25,725 nucleotides of DNA from positions 1 to 25,725 of IMG/VR virus record IMGVR_UViG_3300027704_000140; one strand, written 5' to 3'. Origin of the DNA: a virus. Positions 6,464 to 13,858 of this stretch are shown one piece after another. Every line of letters starts with the position of its first letter. Position 1 is the first letter of the stretch. The notes below the pieces were generated by a model that saw only the letters and a list, made by a program, of their open reading frames with translations, did not search any database and had not been told where the DNA came from. A program made the position numbers and the translations under genes.

Positions 6464-9396
6464 TGGATTTGCCTTCCTGCATTTTCTCTAATATTTCGTT
6501 GGGCTTCAACTTTTTGGCGAAGGTCTGCAAACTGTTCAGCGTACCGTTCATCATAAAGAATTAAGTCTTTGGCTATTGCTTTGTAATCAGAATCAAGCCC
6601 TTTAATTAACGTTTGCTTGTCGGGGGTCTTTAATTCTGCCCATGATTCATCTGATGTCATTTCGGCCATCGCTTCGTAAAAAGTCGGTGTTTCAATAAAT
6701 CGGTTGCCTACCATTACTGGCGGTGGAGCCGCCGCAAACGTAACCAAAACATCGTATTCTTTTGCTGTTAATGGAACGGAATCTATTTTTCTTTTAGGCA
6801 TTGTTAATGGGATACCAGCCGCAAGAATTTCCAACATAACAGGGTCAGCTTTTATCTTCTCTTCATCTTGCCCCATGATGTCAGAGATGAACGGCGGCAG
6901 AATTGCTTCCCTTACTTTCGTGCCCTTTTGAAGCCGTGGTTGCCCAAAGCGATCTTTAAGTATAGGAGCCCCATCTTCGCTTTCTGCAAATGGGTTTCGG
7001 CCATCCATCTTGCGAAGGCCAGCATATAAATCTCTTAGCCCCATTGGAATATTTCTATCTGGGATTATGCTTTCCATTGTCGGGTCGCCAGAAACCCGTT
7101 CAATATTTGCTAATAGAGAACTGTAGGGGATTTGAGAGCCGACAATTCGTTGCAAAGACTGAGCGACACCTTGCTCTAATGCTTTCACGTTTCGACTTGT
7201 GATTATACTCGCGATATCCGCAAACCCAGAAAGGACGCTTTGGTCTTTCATGTAACTAAAAATAACATCAACGGCAGACAAGCCGATCTGTTCTAATTCG
7301 GTTTGGCTCGCTGTCGGCCAGCGGAATCTCTCGGTAGTGTCCACCGCCACAGAAAGAATAAACGACACAGGTTCTAGCCGGGCATAGCTGGTGTAATGGA
7401 CATCATCCGGGTGGAGTATTTGTGTGTGCCCAATTTGTATCCAGCGCGGTTTTTCTATTCCTTCTTTTGGCGTAACCATTGACCATCGTTTCCAGCCAAT
7501 AGATTCCATTTGTTTTCTTAGCGCCGTATCTGACGGGCCACTACCTGTGATGCCCCCTTCAACGTATTGTGACCCGGCCCAAGCCATTACGCCTGTTCCT
7601 AGGCTGGCCCGTGAAATCAGCATATCTCTTTTTATGGGGTCTTTAGCGTTAGCAATCGCTTGGATAAAGCCAATCGGAGATCGTTCTAATCCAGCTAAAA
7701 GAATATTATAAGGCGTTTTAAAAAACGGGACTAACATCCGGCCTATTAGTGTGCTTTGCAGTCCCGCCGCGATTGTCGGGATGCCCCCTTTTGCCGGGTT
7801 CGTAAAAGTAGCATATGCGGCAAAGTCTTCAGCCGCTGTCGATATTTCAGTATTTTTCCCCATCATTATATCTTCAAGGGCTTCCGCAATTTCGTCTGGT
7901 GTTGCTCCGTTTCGCTTCAATTCTAAAGCTCTGCGCGTAGCCAAAGAATTAAGTTCCCGGCGATATGCGATGCCTTTATAGAACTCATCTTCAGCCATCA
8001 AAGCGCGGCCCGGCAAACGAATTGCAGTCCCTAGATAATTAATGCCTTTGCCAAAAAAGTTTTCAGAATCGACACCTAGATTCTCGGCGGTTATCATTCG
8101 GCGTGACGCGCTCTCAATCTTACTGACAACGTCTCTAACAGGAGCCTCTGTTTTCCATGCTTCTTTTGCCAGCCGGAACCCATCGCCAATGCCTTGGACA
8201 AGCCCAATAATATCGGCAACGCTTTCTTGCATAAAGATGCGTTCAGCTTTTGAGCCTAATACTTGACGCCCTTGGCCGATCATCCCAGCAAGTAACCGTT
8301 CTGGAATTTGGACAGCTTGGAAAACTGCATTTCCAGCCATGTTGACTACGTGTGTGCCGGGTGCAGACAAAAGCCCATTAATCCAAATTTCAAACCAAGC
8401 GCCTTTAACCTTGTCATAAGCTGAATAGGTAAATTTGTTTCGTTGCGCTTGTGTCGGCAACGCAAGAAATGACTTTGCCATATCGCGAACTGAGTTGGCT
8501 CCCCCAAATTCGCCCATAATGTCTTGCAAGGCTTGCGCGTCAACTTCGGGGCCAACGCCCCTAGGGATACGAAACGCGGCTAAAGCGCGGCCAGCTTCAA
8601 CTTGCGCCCCCTTCATCTGAATCTGAATTGCAGAATGGAAGGATAGATGTTGTCTAAACTTTAAAAGATCGCGTGTGTCCGTTGTTGTTGCTGCAATCTT
8701 AGCTAAACGGTTAAGTTCCATTGCCGAGGTCGCAACGGCCTGCAAAGACGCCGTAATTTCTTCTGCATTAAAAGCTGTCCCGTCAGCGCGTTTTAACAAC
8801 CGCTCAACCGTTGGGCCCAAACCCATATCGTCGGCGAGAGACTTTGTCTCCTCAAACGTCATTTTGCCGCGCCCTGCCGCCCGGCCAGCGTCTGTCCACA
8901 TTGTCGAGATGTTATCAATCGTAGCTTTTAAAGCGTCGGGCCCATCAATGTTTTCAAGATTAAACTCGGCTGTTGGTATGCCTTCAGCGCGTTGCGTTCT
9001 AGTAGGGCTTGGGGCTCCAGAGGTCTTCCCTGTTAATGTCTGAAACTCCAACACTTCATCTGGAGAAGCCTCACGGAAAACTGTGTAGGGTCCGATCTCA
9101 CCAGATGTTGGCCCTTGCCCGGCAATGTCACCAATGCGGGTTTCTGTCTTTGCCCCACCTTTGAGCAGACGTTTTAACGGCTGTGTCAGCATACTTCCAA
9201 GGCCAGCAACCTGTTGTTCTTCTACTGGTGGCGGCGGGGGAGTATCAATGCCAAGGTCGCTATTCATGTCAACTTGAGGGATGCTTTCTATGTCCATGTT
9301 TATGTCAGGCGATGGCATTTGCCCATCAAAAAACCCCGGTTGTGATACCGGGGTTGGAGTTGGGTCAGGTGCTAGGGCTAGGGGGTCAACTGCCAT
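6460..9396 (-). CDS. Large internal virion (ejection) protein
   Basis: 978 residues; ATG at 9396, overlapping the small acidic gene before it by 11 nt. The first 65 residues are Pro/Asp-rich (PDPTPTPVSQP, DTPPPPPVEE) and look disordered. Most of the rest is helical, with the phage signature WINGLLSAPGTHVVNMAGN at about 338-356 and further amphipathic helices. It sits after two other large late proteins and before the tail fibre, the position of T7 gene 16, whose product is ejected to build the DNA translocation channel. The length is below T7 gp16 (1318), and I see no transglycosylase catalytic motif. The call rests on synteny, length and helical composition; the specific role is inferred. 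Confidence 0.72.
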   Translation of the reverse strand: MAVDPLALAPDPTPTPVSQPGFFDGQMPSPDINMDIESIPQVDMNSDLGIDTPPPPPVEEQQVAGLGSMLTQPLKRLLKGGAKTETRIGDIAGQGPTSGEIGPYTVFREASPDEVLEFQTLTGKTSGAPSPTRTQRAEGIPTAEFNLENIDGPDALKATIDNISTMWTDAGRAAGRGKMTFEETKSLADDMGLGPTVERLLKRADGTAFNAEEITASLQAVATSAMELNRLAKIAATTTDTRDLLKFRQHLSFHSAIQIQMKGAQVEAGRALAAFRIPRGVGPEVDAQALQDIMGEFGGANSVRDMAKSFLALPTQAQRNKFTYSAYDKVKGAWFEIWINGLLSAPGTHVVNMAGNAVFQAVQIPERLLAGMIGQGRQVLGSKAERIFMQESVADIIGLVQGIGDGFRLAKEAWKTEAPVRDVVSKIESASRRMITAENLGVDSENFFGKGINYLGTAIRLPGRALMAEDEFYKGIAYRRELNSLATRRALELKRNGATPDEIAEALEDIMMGKNTEISTAAEDFAAYATFTNPAKGGIPTIAAGLQSTLIGRMLVPFFKTPYNILLAGLERSPIGFIQAIANAKDPIKRDMLISRASLGTGVMAWAGSQYVEGGITGSGPSDTALRKQMESIGWKRWSMVTPKEGIEKPRWIQIGHTQILHPDDVHYTSYARLEPVSFILSVAVDTTERFRWPTASQTELEQIGLSAVDVIFSYMKDQSVLSGFADIASIITSRNVKALEQGVAQSLQRIVGSQIPYSSLLANIERVSGDPTMESIIPDRNIPMGLRDLYAGLRKMDGRNPFAESEDGAPILKDRFGQPRLQKGTKVREAILPPFISDIMGQDEEKIKADPVMLEILAAGIPLTMPKRKIDSVPLTAKEYDVLVTFAAAPPPVMVGNRFIETPTFYEAMAEMTSDESWAELKTPDKQTLIKGLDSDYKAIAKDLILYDERYAEQFADLRQKVEAQRNIRENAGRQIQ

Positions 9397-9529
9397 TTGG
9401 GTCGTCTTCCTCTACAGGGTTTTCATCATCGGCATCATCAAGGGGTGTTGGCACTTGTGACAGGCCACTAAGAGCCGCTTTGAATTGTTCCATCGGGTCC
9501 AGCGTTTTCGTACTGTCTGGCGGCATCAT
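9386..9529 (-). CDS. Small acidic protein between ejection-protein genes
   Basis: 47 residues. The start is ATG 9529 (a second ATG follows at once), placed seven bases behind a GGAG ribosome site in GGAGAAATTAG. The frame overlaps the 3' end of the 730-aa gene by 62 nt and the next gene by 11 nt. After MEQFKAALSGLSQVP the protein becomes very acidic (LDDADDENPVEEDDPNG). The good ribosome site, bridging of two large genes and biased composition argue that it is real. It may be a small chaperone-like partner that keeps an ejection protein soluble before packaging, but no family is recognised. It could instead only serve to couple translation of its neighbours. Confidence 0.55.
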   Translation of the reverse strand: MMPPDSTKTLDPMEQFKAALSGLSQVPTPLDDADDENPVEEDDPNGS

Positions 9530-11660
9530 CTAATTTCTCCCTATCTATTCCCGGCAATTCATACCACGGGACTTCTGTCGCGTGGCTTACCTTAAATCCT
9601 TTAGGAACTATACCATTCTTCGGATTTTTAATAAAGGCTTCAAACTCTTTTTGTCTTGGGGGGGATAGGTAAACAACTGAGCCGTCTGATAATGGGTATT
9701 CAATAACCGAAGCTTTTTCGCCTCTAATGTACCGAGTGCCAGAAGAAAAAGTTCCTCGCTTCCCTTCAGTAACACTATGCCCGATTGGATTGCCTGTAGG
9801 TATAGCCGCTAACGTGTCATGGCTTACAACTTGCTCTCCTTCGATAACCCAGCTTTCCCAATGGAATCTTCCAAGGGAACCTTCGCCTTCACGACCAGCT
9901 AAACGATATCCTTCCGCTACAGAATTTTTCATTCCGTCTTCAAGCATTTCTGTTAAGAGCAACCCTCTTGGCCCACGCATAACCCCGTGAAGCCCTTCTT
10001 TTGCAGTTGACCCCTCTTTTGCAAACCCATCATAAATGTTTTTTCCTTCGTAGCGGCCATCGTCCCAAAGGTGACGGCTTTGTATTCTATCCATAACAAG
10101 TAAATCATTTCGGCCAGAAACTAATAATGTAAAGGATACAACTTTATTATCGATCCCTGCTTTATCAGTCATTTCCATAAAGCTTCTTCTTACTTGTGGG
10201 CCAGACAAATCGAAATCTGATATCATGTTATGCAAAACTGAAAGATTAGTTCCACCAGTTGCATGAGGCTTACTTAACTCCATTAACAGTTTTCCTGCCG
10301 CGTTTACATTCATCGTTACCTGACGCGCTGGTGAGCCTTCTGGTAAATTATTAACGTCACCAAATTTTCCTATTTTTTGTTCCCATAAAGTAAGCATTTT
10401 AGCATCAAACTTGCCGCCTATTGCCGCGTCTATAAATGGAGCCGCCGCGTCAATTATGTCAATAAATGCGGCTTCTTGTTGGACAGGGCCAGCCCCTCTA
10501 GAAAGAATGCCCCAAGTAAATAGGTTGCCTGTCATTCGTTCATCGGCATTCCCACTTTGATATATATTTTTTATTGTTTCAACGTGAGCAAACCCTTTAT
10601 CAACCCCAACTTTTAATTCAGGAGTTAGCTTACTAATTTTGTCTGCAACCATTTGAGGGTTAGAAACGTAGGCTATTGCTTGTTGTGGAGCCGCAACTGT
10701 GAAATCTCCTCCAAGGCTATCTTGCATTGCAAGATTCCAATTGCTTTCTGACGCAAGGGCTTCTGGATGATTTAATTTTGTAGTCGTTATGTTTTCAATA
10801 TTTGCTTGTTTATTGGCTGGAGAAAAAGATTGCGTAACAGGAGTAAGTGGTTTCTCCCCTGTACCAACGACAAGAAGTTGATGTGGAACTTTGTGCGCTC
10901 TTGATCCTTCAGCCGCTGGAGCGGCCTGTGCCGGGACAAGCGCACCTTTCCCAGCGTCTTCAATGCTCATGCCAACAGGAATTGGCGACTGGTTATTGTT
11001 AAACCGGGTCACTGCATTTGAAAAGAAATCTTGGACAGCGTCAGATGTCAGTGCTTTACGCGCAACCTTAACCCCGGCTCCAGCTAAAGGAATGCCCTCT
11101 AAAGAACTAAGCCCGGCAACGGCACCACCGATAGCAACGTCTGCCGCGCTTCCAGTTTCTAGCCCTTGATTAACTTGACGAACGCCTTCATCGACACCGA
11201 AGACAAATTCACCGCCTAGAAAGTCTGCTATGCCCAGCCCCAAGGCCGTACTGTTAAATTCGCCATCAGGGTTCCCCCAAAGTTGTTCTGACATCCTCCG
11301 GGCTTTGTACAAATCTAACCCGTGGTTTTCCATAAGATATTCAATTGTATTAAAGCGCACATCTTCCCGCTTGCTTGGTGTGCGATTAGTCAGCGATGGC
11401 AATCCATCAGGATATGCAGATGACGGATTGGCAACCATGTTTTCGACGGGGTCAACTGGTAAGGCACCGAAGGGGTCTGAAGCATCCAAACGGTTTCTAA
11501 ATTCCGGGACTACAGGCGCAGGCGCGGGTGCAGGCGCGGCCCCATCTGTACTTAAATCGCCGCCCACTTGTTGCTCAACTGCGTCAACATTAATAGGCGG
11601 TGCAGGCGGGGGATTGTGCATTGCATCTTGGAAAGCGAGATATTGGTCATCAAGACTCAT
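9468..11660 (-). CDS. Internal virion / ejection protein (730 aa)
   Basis: Starts at ATG 11660, overlapping the upstream stop by 4 nt (ATGA). The N-terminal 75 residues are Pro/Ala-rich (NPPPAPPINVD, APAPAPAPVVPE) and probably disordered, like the start of the 978-aa protein downstream. A Gly/Ala-rich, weakly hydrophobic stretch at about 150-200 (ALGLGIADFLGGEFVFGVD, VAIGGAVAGLSSLEGIPLAG) could interact with membrane. The C-terminal half is a mixed fold (KVVSFTLLVSGRNDLLVMDR). With the 506-aa and 978-aa products it takes the place of T7 genes 14-16, so an ejected internal protein is the most likely role. No enzymatic motif was identified. Confidence 0.65.
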   Translation of the reverse strand: MSLDDQYLAFQDAMHNPPPAPPINVDAVEQQVGGDLSTDGAAPAPAPAPVVPEFRNRLDASDPFGALPVDPVENMVANPSSAYPDGLPSLTNRTPSKREDVRFNTIEYLMENHGLDLYKARRMSEQLWGNPDGEFNSTALGLGIADFLGGEFVFGVDEGVRQVNQGLETGSAADVAIGGAVAGLSSLEGIPLAGAGVKVARKALTSDAVQDFFSNAVTRFNNNQSPIPVGMSIEDAGKGALVPAQAAPAAEGSRAHKVPHQLLVVGTGEKPLTPVTQSFSPANKQANIENITTTKLNHPEALASESNWNLAMQDSLGGDFTVAAPQQAIAYVSNPQMVADKISKLTPELKVGVDKGFAHVETIKNIYQSGNADERMTGNLFTWGILSRGAGPVQQEAAFIDIIDAAAPFIDAAIGGKFDAKMLTLWEQKIGKFGDVNNLPEGSPARQVTMNVNAAGKLLMELSKPHATGGTNLSVLHNMISDFDLSGPQVRRSFMEMTDKAGIDNKVVSFTLLVSGRNDLLVMDRIQSRHLWDDGRYEGKNIYDGFAKEGSTAKEGLHGVMRGPRGLLLTEMLEDGMKNSVAEGYRLAGREGEGSLGRFHWESWVIEGEQVVSHDTLAAIPTGNPIGHSVTEGKRGTFSSGTRYIRGEKASVIEYPLSDGSVVYLSPPRQKEFEAFIKNPKNGIVPKGFKVSHATEVPWYELPGIDREKLDDAARQYENAGPDGTIQSGS

Positions 11661-13177
11661 TGGGGGAAAGCCCTTCTAGCTTGCTTGTCGATATGTGTTT
11701 TTTCAGAAATAGTTAGATTCCGGTTATTGCTTTTGTATACGAGGACATCTTCTAGCCGATTAATACCTAAAGAAGCTAAATAACTTGTCGCCGATTCACG
11801 TAACTCCGCAACATTATCCGGGTCACCTACAAACTCTTCAATTAGGTCTTTAGCTTCTTCAATTGGGTCAAATGGTGTCCCTAAGTCTCTTGCGTCATTT
11901 TCCATTTCTAAAATTTTAGAAAAAATATTAGCTTGCGCGGCATTAAACGCATCGCCCTTTAACCGTGCTTCAGCCATATTTGCCGGGACGAAAGCGCCGC
12001 TTGATTTGATTAGTTCTTTTGCTCTGCCCATTCGCCCTGTTTGTTTTGCATTTAAAAGAGTAATTAATTCATCTGTATTTGAAAGGCCGCTTCCTACAAT
12101 CTCACCAACAGTGACTAAATGCGGAGTTCTAAATATTTTTATTTTTAAGGCTGTTGATTTATTTGGATCGTCAAATCTAGCATTTACGCCGTTGTTCTCA
12201 TCAAGCATTGTTTTATATGTGGTCGGCGACATTTCTGCGTTATCAACTAACTCACTTAATATCTTTGCCCGTCTAGCTGTTATTTGTGCATCATTTAGAC
12301 CTTCATTTAATTTAACATCATAAAAATCTAGCATCCCACTTTTCGCAACTTTTCTTAAATCGTCTTCTTCTTGTTGTTCTTTCTTAGCCTGTAGAGCGTC
12401 CATGCGGCTAATATTAGTGATTTGCCCACTTAACAAAGTTCGTATTTTTTCTGGGCCCAAACCCGCAAACGCCATTGCTGTCTCAGGGTCTTTAAAATTG
12501 CCTGTGTTCATTTGTTTAAAAGCGTCAACCATTGACCCCACAGGTCGGGTGTTCAACCATCCAAGAACAGCTTTAAAACTCATGTCTTCTTGAAATTTAA
12601 TTTTTAACTTTGCCCCGGCGGCAGGCTTTATAACACCAGTCATAACCGCATTATTAATGCTTTGTATGCCTGTCGTTAATGCCATGCTTGTTGTAATTTT
12701 ATTGCCTTTTGCACCAAAGCCATTTGAAAGGCTATTAAGATTTATTATTAAATCTCCATTTAAACTTTCAATTTTTCTTTTGTTACCTGCCGCTTTAACG
12801 TCAATTTGAGACTTGGTCGAGAGTGTCGCCCAACTACGATCAAACATCTTGCGGCCTTGAGGCGTAGCAATAATCGACGCGGCATTGTCATAAATAGTTT
12901 GGGCCTCCCCTGCAAAATTTTGCCCTGCAAGGATGCCATCTTGCTTTGAAAGCTTTGTTTCTAATTCAGCGAGTTTAAGTTGCGCTGATACCGTCGCCGT
13001 AGACACTTCGCTAACGGCTTGGGCCTCTACTAGCTTGCCCCCAATAGCCGTCGCTGTTTGACTATGATTCCCTAAAGCGTTGCCAATGTGGTCATCGATC
13101 TTGACGGCAGGAAGCCCGGTCATGCCTGTTGAGCGGGGAAGCCCTTGTTGCCTTTGGAAAGTTGGGATGACAGCCAT
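11657..13177 (-). CDS. Internal virion protein, T7 gp15-position (506 aa)
   Basis: The ATG at 13177 is shared with the stop of the gp14-like gene (TAATG). The product is largely helical and rich in Lys, Ala and Asn, with no membrane segment. It starts MAVIPTFQRQQGLP, and the N-terminal 130 residues look like coiled coil (VSAQLKLAELETKLSK). Order after a gp14-like gene and before a larger ejection protein matches T7 gene 15, though T7 gp15 is longer (747). The inferred role is part of the internal core that is ejected into the periplasm with DNA. The sequence alone does not name the family. Confidence 0.65.
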   Translation of the reverse strand: MAVIPTFQRQQGLPRSTGMTGLPAVKIDDHIGNALGNHSQTATAIGGKLVEAQAVSEVSTATVSAQLKLAELETKLSKQDGILAGQNFAGEAQTIYDNAASIIATPQGRKMFDRSWATLSTKSQIDVKAAGNKRKIESLNGDLIINLNSLSNGFGAKGNKITTSMALTTGIQSINNAVMTGVIKPAAGAKLKIKFQEDMSFKAVLGWLNTRPVGSMVDAFKQMNTGNFKDPETAMAFAGLGPEKIRTLLSGQITNISRMDALQAKKEQQEEDDLRKVAKSGMLDFYDVKLNEGLNDAQITARRAKILSELVDNAEMSPTTYKTMLDENNGVNARFDDPNKSTALKIKIFRTPHLVTVGEIVGSGLSNTDELITLLNAKQTGRMGRAKELIKSSGAFVPANMAEARLKGDAFNAAQANIFSKILEMENDARDLGTPFDPIEEAKDLIEEFVGDPDNVAELRESATSYLASLGINRLEDVLVYKSNNRNLTISEKTHIDKQARRAFPQ

Positions 13178-13854
13178 TACGTTAATAATCCTAAGTTATA
13201 CGCGCCCTTACCCGCTGCCGTAGCAGTGTTTAAATAGCCGCCATATTTTGCTCTCGACGCATTTTGCTTCGCATTAACTGAGGCAAAACGTTGACCGACT
13301 GCCGACGCTCGGCTGGCATCTGCTTCGTTCTGGCCTCGGTACAAAATGGCAAGACGCTCCAACGCGCCTTCAGAACTGGTATCAGCGGCAACATCTAGCG
13401 GGGTATCTTGATTTATGACGACGCCAGACTTCGCATATTTCGTTGTTTGTTTAGACATCAATCGTTTTAACCTGTCGTCGAAAAGGTCGGCCTCAAATTC
13501 AGCGGCTTGCTCTGCCATCACCGCATTATTGTCAGCAATAGCGGCATTGTAATTTGCCATGTGGGCTTGATAATCGTAATTTGCCTGTTGTGTTTGACTT
13601 GAGTAAATACTACCAAATATTCCGCTGGCCGCGCCCAAGGTGGAAACCGTTTGCCCTAAACCGAAAACCCCCGCCGATCCAAACAAGCCAGATGTCGCGG
13701 CAGTTGTAGCATACGCGCCCGGCACAGTTGCAAGCAGGCTAGACGCGGCAACTGAAGACGCAGTTAATCCAGACCCGGCAAGTGCAGCAGTCCCCGCCGC
13801 CGAAAGCCCTGATGCCCCTGTCGCCGCTCCAAACATTGAAATCGGTTCACACAT
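13177..13854 (-). CDS. Internal virion protein, T7 gp14-like
   Basis: 225 residues; T7 gp14 is 196. The N-terminus begins MCEP, as T7 gp14 also begins Met-Cys, and continues with a long Ala/Gly/Ser-rich hydrophobic region to about residue 85 (AGTAALAGSGLTASSVAAS, GLGQTVSTLGAASGIFGSIY). A polar helical part follows (NYDYQAHMANYNAAIADNN, EQAAEFEADLFDDRLKRL) and the sequence ends in a Gly/Ala tail. This layout is typical of gp14-type ejection proteins, which insert in the outer membrane and start the DNA conduit. ATG at 13854 lies just after the tail tubular B stop, with GGAT as a weak ribosome site. The call is supported by both sequence pattern and synteny. Confidence 0.8.
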   Translation of the reverse strand: MCEPISMFGAATGASGLSAAGTAALAGSGLTASSVAASSLLATVPGAYATTAATSGLFGSAGVFGLGQTVSTLGAASGIFGSIYSSQTQQANYDYQAHMANYNAAIADNNAVMAEQAAEFEADLFDDRLKRLMSKQTTKYAKSGVVINQDTPLDVAADTSSEGALERLAILYRGQNEADASRASAVGQRFASVNAKQNASRAKYGGYLNTATAAGKGAYNLGLLT

Positions 13855-13858
13855 TTAA

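Noticed and set aside
6460-11660. Lytic transglycosylase domain in the large ejection proteins
   Set aside because: I looked for the catalytic Glu followed by a Q.ES/GLMQ pattern and did not find it in either protein.
11230-11679. Open plus-strand frame of 149 codons
   Set aside because: Antisense to the Pro/Ala-rich start of the 730-aa ejection protein, where GC-rich codons keep the opposite strand open; no upstream signals.
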